Shown: positions 53,487 to 62,912, numbered from the stretch's first letter. The stretch is 64,000 nt of DNA from Bacillus chungangensis (GCF_030812995.1 NZ_JAUSTT010000007.1:62001-126000), one strand, 5' to 3'. The notes: generated from the letters alone by a model not told the origin. Made by a program: numbers and translations.

Positions 53487-53918
53487 TTATTCATTACTTT
53501 TTTCAGATGCTGAAGCCATAATCGTCCCTTGTGCAATCGCACAAACGGTTTCTTTTTCTCCCTTACGAATAGAAATATCGCATCTGCAAACCGCCTGGCG
53601 TTTACCTGAAGAAACGACTGTACCACGAGCAATGATCTTTTCTCCAACTGCAGGCCTTAAGTAATTGATCTTATATTCTGCGGTCAACACATTCGGCCCA
53701 AGAACAGAGCCAGCAACGAACGTTAATGTATTATCAGCTGCATAGCTTAAAACTCCGCCGTGCACAAATCCATTTTGCTGCAATACATCTTCACTAACTG
53801 GAATTTCTAGCACTGCTACACCAGGTTTGAATTCAATAAGAACTGTACCAAGAAGCCTGCTAAAAGACTGCGCTTTTAACGCTTGTTGGCCTACTTTAAA
53901 TAATTCTTGCGTTTCCAT
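53487..53918 (-). CDS. PaaI-type hot-dog thioesterase
   Basis: About 143 residues. Hot-dog motif QNGFVHGGVLSYAADNTLTFVAG contains the catalytic residues of PaaI-like acyl-CoA thioesterases; NYLRPAVGEKIIARGTVVSSGKRQAVCR follows. It probably releases CoA from a pathway intermediate. GAAGGGAG before the Met at 53918 sets the start rather than the upstream Met at 53939. Confidence 0.88.
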   Translation of the reverse strand: METQELFKVGQQALKAQSFSRLLGTVLIEFKPGVAVLEIPVSEDVLQQNGFVHGGVLSYAADNTLTFVAGSVLGPNVLTAEYKINYLRPAVGEKIIARGTVVSSGKRQAVCRCDISIRKGEKETVCAIAQGTIMASASEKSNE

Positions 53919-53942
53919 GTCATTACTCCCTTCTTTCAATTG

Positions 53943-54344
53943 TTATCCGCTTTGCTTTTTTAAATAATCGAGCTTCTTCTCAAATTTTTCTTTAAAGTGC
54001 AGCAGTTCATCTCTAAGTTCGGTTAATGCTTCAATTTGAGCTTCTACTTGTTTTACTTTCTGCTCCCCATATTCAATTGTTCTTTCCAATTGTTTCATAC
54101 CTGCTTGGTCTTCATAAAATAAATCAATCATTTCTTTGATTTCATCAAGTGAAAATCCAAACCTTTTTCCTCTTAAAATCAACTTAACTCGTGCGCGATC
54201 CTCCTTTGTATAATGCCTCGTACCGTTAGGAGAACGCTTTGGACTTAATAACTTTTTTTCTTCGTAATAACGAATCGTTCGAGTGCTCACTTCAAATTCC
54301 TCAGACAAGTCAGAAATAGTGTAGTATAAACAAGATTTTTTCAT
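53943..54344 (-). CDS. MerR-family regulator (LiuR-like)
   Basis: About 133 residues. N-terminal winged helix: YTISDLSEEFEVSTRTIRYYEEKKLLSPKR, then the coiled coil IEYGEQKVKQVEAQIEALTELRDELLHFKEKFE. No metal-binding cysteine pattern. LiuR-type MerR regulators control branched-chain acyl-CoA degradation, which fits the genes transcribed after it. The frame opens at 54392, but the Met at 54344 matches the family. The start is moderately certain. Confidence 0.85.
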   Translation of the reverse strand: MKKSCLYYTISDLSEEFEVSTRTIRYYEEKKLLSPKRSPNGTRHYTKEDRARVKLILRGKRFGFSLDEIKEMIDLFYEDQAGMKQLERTIEYGEQKVKQVEAQIEALTELRDELLHFKEKFEKKLDYLKKQSG

Positions 54345-54409
54345 ATTTATCTCTAGTAAAACTAGCATCCACCTTCTTTCTTTTTTGTTCACTTATACTC
54401 TAGATGAAT

Positions 54410-54425
54410 TTGACGTTAACGTCAA
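54410..54425 (-). promoter_or_regulatory. Perfect palindromic operator of the MerR operon
   Basis: TTGACGTTAACGTCAA, a perfect 16-bp palindrome just upstream of the regulator gene, with TATAAG (minus strand) about 15-20 bp downstream as -10. It closely resembles the sites described for LiuR-type MerR regulators. Confidence 0.75.
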
Positions 54426-54519
54426 CAGTAAATTCTATAAAATCAGAAAAATTTAAAAAGAATAATAATTTATCGTTGTGATGAATCTTTGATAAAAACC
54501 GTGCAGCAATCTACACGGT

Positions 54520-55863
54520 TCATTTCAACGCTTTTGGTTTTATTCTTACGAAAGTACGTGCACCGTCTATTTGGAAAACCAAGATGATCATTGAAAGCAA
54601 AAATAGCATCGCACTGAAAATCATGAAGAGGCTAATGTCTTTCGTATGTTGAATGAAAAGCCCGCCAATGTAAGGACCAGTTAAACTACCGATGCTAAAA
54701 GCAATACCACATAATAAGTTGCCGGTCGGCAGCAGATTTTTCGGTGTTAAATCGGCCATAAAACTAATCCCAAGGCTAAAAGTAGAGCCAACGACCATTC
54801 CGGCAATAAAAATACAGATGAGGATTGCCACGAATGTTTCTTCAAAAAGGCTTGCTCCAGTAAAGCAAAGCCCACCTAAACTACAAACAATAACGAGTAC
54901 CCTCCTTCTTCCGTACTGATCGCTAAGCATCCCTAAAGGAAGTTGAAAGAGAATGCCGCCAATTGCAAATGCAAACAACAACATCGAGACTTGCGAAATG
55001 GAGAGGCCAATTCGAAGTCCATATACCGGAAAGCTGCCATTCAATGTTGCTTCTAAAAAACCATAGCCAAAAGCAGGCAAAAACGCTAGCCAAGCAAACT
55101 TCCATGTATGCACAAATCGGGCAAAGATATCTTTAAACGTATTTATTTGTACTGTTTGTTCAGGAAACTCATTTATTAGTACAAATAATAATGTCCAAAC
55201 AAGCAGACACAATAGAGACGACAACATAAATGGCAATGCTTCATTTATCCCACATCTAACTGGCAGTAAGACCCCCACCTCAAGAGTTAGAGTAATCGAG
55301 AAGTCTAGGTGGGGGATAACTGCCAGTAAATGTCCGATTGGTTCAACTAACCATCAGTGGGGGATGAGAGAAAACCCCCACTGATGGAAGTTTCACTTTA
55401 TCTTTACTAATGGCGTCATCAATGGTCCAACGGCAAATCCAACGCCAAAAAATAATCCATACAGAGAAATATTTCGACCGCGTTTATGTACTGGAGAAAA
55501 ATCGGTAATCCAAGTTTGAGTCCCGAAATGTAAAGCATGGTCGCCTATTCCAATAAAGAGGCGGAGAAGAAACCAGAACCAAAAAGACTTCCATAATGGA
55601 AAAAGTGCTAGAGATAAAATAACCAATAAGCCTCCCCCAATGATGATCGGCTTATAGCCATATTTACGTAAAGGTGCTTCCATAAATGGACTAATAAGTA
55701 AAATTCCGATATATAATCCTGCTGCATTGAGTCCATTTAAGGAGGAAGAAATGCCATCTTGTTCAAAAATAATCGCAATTAAAGGCAGGAGCATACCTTG
55801 GCTAAAACCAGAAATAGCAACAATGCTTACTAATATCCAGAAACGGCTTTTAACACGATTCAT
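54520..55863 (-). pseudogene. MFS transporter (YfkF-like) interrupted by repeat copy 10
   Basis: The 5' part (55863-55402) encodes about 155 residues with four to five helices (RFWILVSIVAISGFSQGMLLPL, GRNISLYGLFFGVGFAVGPLM). The 3' part (55248-54520) encodes about 241 residues (QLPLGMLSDQYGRRRVLVI, GTFSLGISFMADLTPKN). Removing the repeat with one TTTAT joins LVKI to NEALPFML in frame, giving about 396 residues and 12 helices. As it stands the reading frame stops inside the repeat (VKIK stop), so function is presumably lost. YfkF identity is inferred from neighbouring yfk genes. Confidence 0.88.
55244..55401 (+). mobile_element. Dispersed repeat, copy 10 (short form, inside MFS gene)
   Basis: 158 bp with TTTAT at both ends. 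Left hairpin: ACTGGCAGT with ACTGCCAGT and CCCCCACCT with AGGTGGGGG. Right hairpin: CCATCAGTGGGGG with CCCCCACTGATGG (13 bp perfect). The net insertion is 153 bp. It shares its internal deletion junction with copy 9. Confidence 0.93.
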
Positions 55864-56228
55864 TTACAGACCCCCGATCTTAAATTTTTATTTGTAATGA
55901 ATAGGAGCTGTAGTCGAATAAAGAAAATTTATAAAGAACGAACATGTGATGGAATGATGTTTATGCCAACATTTCATCATTTTAATCAGGTGATTCCATC
56001 TGATATTTAAGTACAGCTTAAAAAATTCGAATACGAGCAAACCTCTTATGATGTTAAAAGGAAATCCTTATCTTGACAAGATCAAACAAGCAAAATATTT
56101 TTATTCTAAAGAAAAGAGTTGTATACTTTAAATACACTGGGTGGTATATAAGAAGGGGTCTTTCATAAGACCTATATTTAGGTGAGATCGTTTACTTCAT
56201 CTATTTTAAAGAGAAAGGAAGACCGATA
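55864..56228. other. Divergent intergenic region
   Basis: Holds the promoters of the MFS gene and the OsmC-like gene; no gene, RNA or repeat copy recognised. Confidence 0.35.
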
Positions 56229-56609
56229 ATGAAATTTAACATGAAGGATGGCGGTTTTTATACAGAGCTTCCGTATGGAAGATTGGATATTTCCGGTAAT
56301 GAGGAGAATGGTTTTCGTCCATTTCAGCTTCTAGTAACATCCGTCGCTGTATGCAGTGGTGGCGTTTTGAGGAAAGTTTTAGAAAAACAGCGTATGGAAG
56401 TAGAGGACATGACGATTACTGCGGATGTAAAGAGAAATGAAGAGGCTGCAAATCGTATTGAAAAAATCACGATCCATTTTAAAATCAAAGGGAAGAAGTT
56501 AGAGGAAAAAAAGGTCGCAAAAGCTTTGGAATTGGCGCAAAAAAATTGTTCTATGTTCCAATCTGTTATTGGAGCAATTGATGTAACAGAAACATTTGAG
56601 CTTGTCTAA
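56229..56609 (+). CDS. OsmC-family protein
   Basis: 126 residues. FRPFQLLVTSVAVCSGGVLRKVLEKQRMEV contains the first reactive Cys, and AQKNCSMFQSVIGAI the second; together they form the peroxidatic pair of OsmC/Ohr-like proteins. It probably reduces organic hydroperoxides or, as in the YhfA branch, has an unknown role. RBS AAAGGAAG. Monocistronic. Confidence 0.85.
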   Translation: MKFNMKDGGFYTELPYGRLDISGNEENGFRPFQLLVTSVAVCSGGVLRKVLEKQRMEVEDMTITADVKRNEEAANRIEKITIHFKIKGKKLEEKKVAKALELAQKNCSMFQSVIGAIDVTETFELV

Positions 56610-56662
56610 ATAATACGAATAATAACAGAGCTTCATTTTTAACAATACCTAATAACAATACT

Positions 56663-56695
56663 AAAAAACTGTCTCGAAAAAGGCGGTTTTTTATT
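56663..56695 (+). terminator. Terminator of the OsmC-like gene
   Basis: AAAAAACTGTC pairs with GGCGGTTTTTT using G-T pairs, followed by ATTTT. Confidence 0.75.
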
Positions 56696-56840
56696 TTGCA
56701 TTTATAGGAGGCTTCATAAGATGTATTATTTGAAAAATCAGATTATAAATGCTAAATTTTTTCAATTGTAAATGGGATAATAACGTCGTTCTCGGTAAAA
56801 ATAAAACAAGTAATGAAACGCTGTAGAAAGGAGTTTTGTA

Positions 56841-57650
56841 ATGAAACAGCTACGCTTAGCCGCTATTTTTATTCTTGTTTTTACAATGATGTGTTTGCAC
56901 GTTTCTGCTGAGAAAAAGACAACCAGTGAGAAGAAAAAACAATTAGCCATTCCATCCTCAGTGCTGCATATTGGGAAAGAAAATACGTACTCTAATTCCG
57001 ATGAGGATCTGCCTAATCTTGAACCGAGCGAATGGACAAAGGAAATTCTTAAAACGACAAACGTTAAAATTGAAAACCCAAATCTTATTCGTATGCTAAA
57101 TGAATCGGCAGTTAATAAGACGCCATTTGCAATCGGTCTTCGGGCAACTATTTATTTAGGAGAATGGCCTTTAAACTATGAATCGATTGAAACGATTCCA
57201 AATTGGCAGTATCAAAAAATAAATACAAATTATTATGATAATCGTGGCGGAAACACGAATTACCAGGTTCACTACGTCCAAGAGGTACAGAAAGTAGTAA
57301 AAGGTGGATTGACTGCAAAAGTGGATAAGGCGGATGATGTCAGGAAAATGATGCTCTTAAAAGCAATGTCTGCAACAAATTTGCCGCTTTCTTTTGAAAC
57401 TGTGATTGGTGCTGGAACAAAGAAAGAACAAAGATATAACATTCCACCTCAGCGCTTAGGGTATTTATATACTTATGCTCCGGCGATTAGTGAAAAAGGG
57501 AAAGTAACGTCTGGTGAAGTGTATTTAGTAATAAAGGGTTCGAAGCGCAGTATTATGGTGAAAAATATTACTTCTCAAGGCATAGGAGCTTGGATTCCAT
57601 TGCAAGATTACGTCTCGTTTAGCTTTAATGCAACAAATCAGCCTAGATAA
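56841..57650 (+). CDS. yfkD: YfkD-like secreted protein
   Basis: 269 residues. A signal peptide (about 1-23, LRLAAIFILVFTMMCLHVSA) precedes a domain with IGLRATIYLGEWPLNYES, NYYDNRGGNTNYQVHYVQE and RYNIPPQRLGYLYTYAPAIS, as in B. subtilis YfkD. Function unknown. Convergent with the radical SAM gene, as in the B. subtilis yfk region. Confidence 0.85.
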   Translation: MKQLRLAAIFILVFTMMCLHVSAEKKTTSEKKKQLAIPSSVLHIGKENTYSNSDEDLPNLEPSEWTKEILKTTNVKIENPNLIRMLNESAVNKTPFAIGLRATIYLGEWPLNYESIETIPNWQYQKINTNYYDNRGGNTNYQVHYVQEVQKVVKGGLTAKVDKADDVRKMMLLKAMSATNLPLSFETVIGAGTKKEQRYNIPPQRLGYLYTYAPAISEKGKVTSGEVYLVIKGSKRSIMVKNITSQGIGAWIPLQDYVSFSFNATNQPR

Positions 57651-57692
57651 TGGAGAAGAAAAGGACGCTAGAGGCGTTCTTTTCTTCTCCAA

Positions 57693-57944
57693 TTTATCCC
57701 ACATCTAACTGGCAGTAAGACCCCGACCTCAAAAATAAGAGGACTCGAAGAAGTCTAGGTGAGGGATAACTGAAAGTCAAATGTCCGATTGGTTCGGGCC
57801 GACAGGATAAGGAAAGCTTCTTGAATCAACATCGCACGAAGAAAAGCGGTTTCCTTTTCGAGGACGTTGCGGTCTTAGCCTTTGTTCTACTTCCCATCAG
57901 TGGGGGATGAGAGAAAACCCCCACTGATGGAAGTTTCACTTTAT
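57693..57944 (+). mobile_element. Dispersed repeat, copy 11 (one module)
   Basis: 252 bp with TTTAT at both ends. Left end CCCACATCTAACTGGCAGT; one module (AACATCGCACGAAGAAAA, TTTTCGAGGACG); right hairpin CATCAGTGGGGG with CCCCCACTGATG. Good reference for the one-module form. It lies between the convergent yfkD and yfkAB genes, 8 bp from the latter. Confidence 0.93.
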
Positions 57945-57952
57945 TATGGTGC

Positions 57953-59089
57953 TTAAGATGACAGCTGTGACTGCCGTTTCATAAAGTCGACTTCTTTGTA
58001 ATAAGCATCCTTTACAAGCAAATTTGGACCAAGGCAATGAACGGCAGGGCAGTGGCAATTTACAGATGATGCAAGTGAACCAGATAGCCATTTGTTAAAC
58101 ATTGTTGGTAATGAGGAATGTTGAATGTTTCCAATTGCTGGTATGTTGCTAAAGTCAGTCACGATGACATCACCAGAAAAAATATTAACATTCAAACGTG
58201 ATCGTCCATCGGGATCATTCCTTAATGTGACATTCTTACTATTATAAAGTCTTCGCAATAATGCAAGGTCATCCTCTTTCGGACTGCATGGATAAAAAGG
58301 CAATGTTCCAAATAACATCCATACATTTTCATCACGAATATCGAGTAAGTGATGAATAGCTTCTCTTATTTCATCCAATGTCAATACTTCTAAATTGGAA
58401 GCGAAATCGACAGGATACATCGGATGAATTTCATGGCGTGCACATTTCATTTCGTTGACGATTTGATGGTGAATTCGCTCAATATGAGGAAGTGTTCGTT
58501 TGTTTAGCATCGTTTCAGCTGAAACCATCACTCCAGCTTCTACAAGCGTACGGCTATTTTCGATCATTTGTTCTAGAAATTTTTTCCGTTGTTCTCGCGT
58601 TGGTTTTTTAGGCATATTCGCAAAGCCGCCGTCAATAAACTCATCGGCATTCCCCCAATTATGGGAAATATGCAGAACACTTAAGTAAGGAGCAATCTCC
58701 ATATAGCGATCGGTTTTCAAAGTGAGATTCGAATTAATTTGGGTATGAACCCCTCGCTCATGGGCATATTGCAGCAAAGGCAGGACATAATGATCCACAC
58801 TTTTTTTAGATAGCATTGGTTCGCCGCCAGTAATACTTAAAGATCGCAAGTTGGGGATCTCTTCTAGTCTATCAATCAATAATTCTAGCGGGAGCGCTTG
58901 TGGATCTTTCGACTGAAGGGAATACCCTACTGCACAGTGCTCACAGCGCATGTTGCACAAATATGTTGTTGTAAATTCAATATTCGATAAAGTGAGCTGA
59001 CCGTGGTCTTTTATGTCTAAATAAGATTCCCAAGGATCATAAGCAGGCGTTATTGTTTGTAATTTTTGAGAAACGTGTTGCATCATCAA
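57953..59089 (-). CDS. yfkAB: Radical SAM protein YfkAB
   Basis: 378 residues. The [4Fe-4S] motif is CNMRCEHC (CX3CX2C) in NIEFTTTYLCNMRCEHCAVGY; SAM-binding SITGGEPMLS follows. The C-terminal half holds CHCPAVHCLG, which may bind a second cluster. In B. subtilis 168 the corresponding gene is annotated as two frames (yfkA, yfkB); here it is intact. Substrate unknown. Confidence 0.88.
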   Translation of the reverse strand: MMMQHVSQKLQTITPAYDPWESYLDIKDHGQLTLSNIEFTTTYLCNMRCEHCAVGYSLQSKDPQALPLELLIDRLEEIPNLRSLSITGGEPMLSKKSVDHYVLPLLQYAHERGVHTQINSNLTLKTDRYMEIAPYLSVLHISHNWGNADEFIDGGFANMPKKPTREQRKKFLEQMIENSRTLVEAGVMVSAETMLNKRTLPHIERIHHQIVNEMKCARHEIHPMYPVDFASNLEVLTLDEIREAIHHLLDIRDENVWMLFGTLPFYPCSPKEDDLALLRRLYNSKNVTLRNDPDGRSRLNVNIFSGDVIVTDFSNIPAIGNIQHSSLPTMFNKWLSGSLASSVNCHCPAVHCLGPNLLVKDAYYKEVDFMKRQSQLSS

Positions 59090-59402
59090 AACCCCTCTAA
59101 TTTGTAAGTGAACCTCTTAGGATAGTGCTTCACTGATATGTATGTTAGAAAAAAAGGAAGCATACCTGTTGTTTACGGTCCATTACTATTATTGGAGAAC
59201 GATGTTCAGAAGTCAAATCTTGTCCTTACATTATTTTTTCCTTTTTATGAAAAATAAATAGTTGAAAACATCGATAATACTTGACCGAGTCTTGATATGT
59301 TGTTCTAATGAAGCCTTACTCTTCCATTCACTCGTTTCGAGGCGTATAATGATGTGGGTGGAGATAAGATCAAAAGGTAAAGTGTAAGAGGGGGATTCTA
59401 GC
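59090..59402. other. Divergent intergenic region
   Basis: Promoter region between yfkAB and fumarase. TATAAT-like sequence at about 59344 (GGCGTATAATG) is a likely fumarase -10. Nothing else recognised. Confidence 0.35.
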
Positions 59403-60941
59403 ATGAATGTAGAGAAATTTCAAGAAAGCGTATACAAACTAATTGTAGAAACATCCACAAATCTTCCTAAAGATGTGAGAAGGGCAGTGAAGCTTGCCAA
59501 GGAAAAAGAAAGTGCCGGTACACGCTCTGCGATGGGACTAGCTACTATTACACATAACATCAAAATGGCAGATGAGCATGTTTCTCCGATATGTCAAGAC
59601 ACTGGACTGCCGACATTTAAAATTAAAACACCAGTGGGGATGAATCAGCTTGTGATGAAAGATGCGATCTATCGTGCAATCGCTTCCGCAACCAAAGATG
59701 CGAAGCTGCGGCCGAATTCCGTCGACTCTTTAACTGGCGAGAATAGCGGTGATAATCTTGGTTCTGGCACTCCGGTAATAAAATTTGAGCAATGGGAAAA
59801 AGATTATGTGGATATCCGTTTAATTTTAAAAGGCGGTGGCTGTGAGAATAAGAATATTCAATATAGTCTTCCGTGTAAATTAGAAGGCTTGGGACGAGCA
59901 GGACGAAACTTAGACGGGATTCGAAAATGCATCATGCATGCAGTCTATCAAGCTCAAGGGCAAGGTTGCAGTGCAGGCTTTATTGGCGTTGGCATTGGCG
60001 GGGATCGTTCCAGCGGCTATGATTTGGCGAAGGAGCAGCTCTTCCGTTCTGTTGATGATGTAAGTCCACATGAAGATTTAAGAAAGCTGGAAGAATACGT
60101 GATGGAGCACGCAAATAAGCTTGGTATTGGCACAATGGGATTTGGCGGCGAAACGACGCTATTAGGCTGTAAAATTGGAGTGATGAATCGAATTCCAGCG
60201 AGCTTTTTCGTCTCTGTAGCTTATAATTGCTGGGCTTTTCGACGTTTAGGTGCTGCCATTAATCCTGTAACAGGAGAAATCGACGAATGGTTTTACCAAG
60301 AGGGAGAAAAGATCGATTTTCTTGGAGAAGCAGAAACTGCTGCTGCTCATGAAACAGAAACAAAAGTTGTGACGCTTCAAGCGCCAATTTCAGAGGCGCA
60401 AATTCGTGAGTTAAAAGTTGGAGATGTGGTTCAAATTACAGGAAGAATGTATACTGGACGAGATGCAATTCATCACTATTTAATGGATCATGATGCACCA
60501 GTTGACCTCGACGGACAAGTAATCTATCATTGTGGACCTGTGATGGCAAAGGATGAACAGGGGAACTGGTCAGTGAAAGCAGCAGGACCGACGACATCAA
60601 TTCGTGAAGAGCCTTATCAAGGAGACATTATGAAAAAATTTGGTATTCGCGCTGTCATCGGTAAAGGCGGCATGGGGCCAAAAACACTTACTGCGTTAAA
60701 GGAGCATGGCGGTGTTTACTTAAATGCAATTGGTGGAGCAGCACAATATTATGCTGATTGCATTAAGCAAGTAGATGGAGTAGATTTGCTGCAATTTGGC
60801 ATTCCGGAAGCAATGTGGCATCTGCGTGTTGAAAACTTTACAGCTGTTGTCACAATGGATGCCCATGGCAATAGCCTTCACGAAGATGTCGATAAAACAT
60901 CACTTGAAAAGCTTGCTCAATTTAAAGAGACTGTTTTTTAA
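59403..60941 (+). CDS. fumA: Class I fumarate hydratase (iron-sulfur)
   Basis: 512 residues, single-chain class I enzyme. The alpha part (about 1-280) has cluster cysteines in SPICQDTGLPTF, LILKGGGCENKN and ETTLLGCKIG; the beta part (about 330-512) has TGRMYTGRDAIHHYL and VIGKGGMGPKTL. It interconverts fumarate and malate using a [4Fe-4S] cluster. B. subtilis uses the unrelated class II FumC, so this may be an addition or replacement. RBS GGGGG. Confidence 0.93.
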   Translation: MNVEKFQESVYKLIVETSTNLPKDVRRAVKLAKEKESAGTRSAMGLATITHNIKMADEHVSPICQDTGLPTFKIKTPVGMNQLVMKDAIYRAIASATKDAKLRPNSVDSLTGENSGDNLGSGTPVIKFEQWEKDYVDIRLILKGGGCENKNIQYSLPCKLEGLGRAGRNLDGIRKCIMHAVYQAQGQGCSAGFIGVGIGGDRSSGYDLAKEQLFRSVDDVSPHEDLRKLEEYVMEHANKLGIGTMGFGGETTLLGCKIGVMNRIPASFFVSVAYNCWAFRRLGAAINPVTGEIDEWFYQEGEKIDFLGEAETAAAHETETKVVTLQAPISEAQIRELKVGDVVQITGRMYTGRDAIHHYLMDHDAPVDLDGQVIYHCGPVMAKDEQGNWSVKAAGPTTSIREEPYQGDIMKKFGIRAVIGKGGMGPKTLTALKEHGGVYLNAIGGAAQYYADCIKQVDGVDLLQFGIPEAMWHLRVENFTAVVTMDAHGNSLHEDVDKTSLEKLAQFKETVF

Positions 60942-60951
60942 ATATTGAATG

Positions 60952-60990
60952 AACATGGGGGAATAAAAACTAGTCCCCCATGTTTAGTAA
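60952..60990 (+). terminator. Hairpin/terminator of fumarase
   Basis: AACATGGGGGA pairs with TCCCCCATGTT (11 bp perfect); the T tract after it is poor (TAGTAAG). Confidence 0.7.
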
Positions 60991-61033
60991 GAGAATACTC
61001 TTATGGCCCAATGTTTTTAAGGCAGTGTTATGA

Positions 61034-61194
61034 ATGAAAGAAAAAATAATCATAAGTACTTTTTTAAATATTAGGCGGCATATTATCGACTTTTTTTAAA
61101 TGAAGCAACTGTTATTATATGTATCATCATTCTGGCTGTCCTAGCAATTTATGATATTTATCATTTTGAAAAAGTATACCGCGCACCAAGTTAA
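61034..61194 (+). pseudogene. Possible frameshifted small membrane protein
   Basis: ATG at 61034 reads MKEKIIISTFLNIRRHIIDFF and then meets TAA. One extra T in the T7 run at 61091-61097 would join it to LNEATVIICIIILAVLAIYD and IYHFEKVYRAPS, giving about 53 residues with one transmembrane helix. Not recognised as a known family. Could be a decayed gene, a sequencing indel or chance. Confidence 0.35.
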
Positions 61195-61866
61195 ACATTG
61201 TAGAATTGACATTTATAAAAATATTAATTGATAACATTAACTTTCAGTTTTCATTTTCTCATTGTATGCATTTCCATACTTTCCACTGCTACAAAGTCGG
61301 CAGCTTTTTTCACAATCGATATTTTTGTGTTGATGAACTTTGACTGGTTAGCAGAATATGTTAATTTATCTGAATCATTCGTATTTTATAAAGGCGCAAG
61401 TAATAAGAGCAAAAAAAATGGAAAAACAGCCTCGATTTTTACTTTAACTTCTCTATTTTGTCATTTTTAAAGTTTTGTTCACAAGCTTATCCCTCTTATT
61501 CCATATATTCTTTATAGATCAATAAAGGATTTTTTCTTTCTAACATTAAGTTAGTTTTCCAAGTGATAAGGATGCTTAAACAGCTATTAAATAGCTGTTT
61601 TCTTTTGTAATATAGCGATCATCGGCTATTTTTACTATTAGATGAAGCTCTAAGAATGTCGGAGCATGTTTGTCTTTTTCTTTATGGACGCTTAAATATA
61701 AAGCAATTCAATATCAGGGTAAATCGTTTCTTTTTCATTTTGTCAAAGCAAGCAACTTGATCTCCTTAAATCAGATTTCAAAATGAAGATGCTAAAAAAT
61801 AAAAGCAAGCATAATAACAGGATTTTGGAAAAAAATAAGGAAAAGCTGAAAAAGGAAGGATGCTTA
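61195..61866. other. Intergenic region before pdaA
   Basis: No convincing gene. An 80-codon frame at 61228-61470 has no ribosome binding site and low-complexity hydrophobic content. A terminator-like hairpin AAACAGCTAT (61578-61587) with ATAGCTGTTT (61591-61600), followed by TCTTTTG, ends an unidentified plus-strand transcript. Confidence 0.4.
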
Positions 61867-62664
61867 ATGAAAAAATGGATAAAACTGTTTGCTGTTATCA
61901 TTGTGCTATTCTCTGGAAGCACCGCAGTAAATGCGATTTCAAATAAACCAGTGCATTGGGGATTTAAGAAGGGCAGTAATGGTAAGCAAGCTGATGCTGG
62001 TGAAGAGTATGAGAAGTTGTTACATCAATATGGCGGATTTTACAAAGGCAGCAAAGATGAAAAAGTGGTCTATTTAACATTTGATAATGGCTACGAAAAT
62101 GGCTATACGAAAAAAATTCTAAATATATTAAAGAAAGAGAAGGTGCCAGCGGCATTTTTTGTTACAGGTCATTATATACAAACTGAGCCTGAACTGATAA
62201 AAAGAATGGTGGATGAGGGGCATATTATTGGCAATCATTCATGGAGCCATCCAGATATGACGAAGGTGGACAAAGAGAGATTTGTGAGAGAACTTTCCCT
62301 TGTTGCTGAAGAAACAGCAAAAATAACAGGCCAAAAACAGATGCATTATTTACGTCCTCCCCGTGGTATTTTGAGTGAACGTACTTTACAGCTTGGCAAT
62401 GAAGAGGGATACACTCACGTTATGTGGTCGTTGGCATTTAAAGATTGGGATGTAGACAAGCAAAGGGGTTGGAAATACGCTTATGATCAAATTAAGAAGC
62501 AAATTCATCCTGGTGCAGTGATCCTTCTACATTCTGTATCCAAAGATAATGCCGGCGCTTTAGAAAAGGCAATCAAAGACTTGAAAAAGGAAGGCTACCA
62601 ATTTAAAAACTTAGATTATTTTATGGTCAAAGAAAAGATAAAAAATCCTGCATTATTTCATTAA
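61867..62664 (+). CDS. pdaA: N-acetylmuramic acid deacetylase PdaA (spore cortex)
   Basis: About 265 residues. A signal peptide (KKWIKLFAVIIVLFSGSTAVNA) precedes a polysaccharide deacetylase domain: TFDNGYENGYT (catalytic Asp and metal Asp), GNHSWSHPDM (metal histidines), RPPRG and VILLHSVSKDNA. NKPVHWGFKKG and the overall layout match B. subtilis PdaA, which makes muramic delta-lactam in the spore cortex. This marks an endospore former. GGAAGGATG before the Met at 61867 sets the start; the frame is open upstream to 61783. Confidence 0.94.
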   Translation: MKKWIKLFAVIIVLFSGSTAVNAISNKPVHWGFKKGSNGKQADAGEEYEKLLHQYGGFYKGSKDEKVVYLTFDNGYENGYTKKILNILKKEKVPAAFFVTGHYIQTEPELIKRMVDEGHIIGNHSWSHPDMTKVDKERFVRELSLVAEETAKITGQKQMHYLRPPRGILSERTLQLGNEEGYTHVMWSLAFKDWDVDKQRGWKYAYDQIKKQIHPGAVILLHSVSKDNAGALEKAIKDLKKEGYQFKNLDYFMVKEKIKNPALFH

Positions 62665-62669
62665 GAAGG

Positions 62670-62720
62670 AAGGAGGTGGCAAAAAAAAGAACCAAAAACT
62701 CTTTTGCTTACCTCCTTTAC
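62670..62720 (+). terminator. Terminator of pdaA
   Basis: AAGGAGGT with a CAAAA arm pairs with TTTTG and ACCTCCTT, followed by TACTTATTT. Confidence 0.72.
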
Positions 62721-62879
62721 TTATTTAATGTAAAAAGTGAAAGTAGTTTCTAACTTCGATATCATTCCCCCAACAACAATCTTAAATCATTCTCCGCCAT
62801 GTATGAAAGTGTTTAATTTCATTCTCCCACATGAATCTTAATATCTCTTTAAAAAATAGGCTCGTTTAATGTTGAAAAT

Positions 62880-62912
62880 TTGGGGAAACCCTAATAAATA
62901 GGGTTTCCCCAA
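62880..62912 (-). terminator. Perfect 14-bp stem terminator
   Basis: TTGGGGAAACCCTA pairs with TAGGGTTTCCCCAA around a 5-nt loop; on the minus strand AATTTTCAAC follows. It serves the decayed yczI-like gene. Confidence 0.8.

Noticed and set aside
61228-61470. 80-codon plus-strand frame before pdaA
   Set aside because: No ribosome binding site, low-complexity composition and no recognisable family; the upstream sequence shows no promoter.
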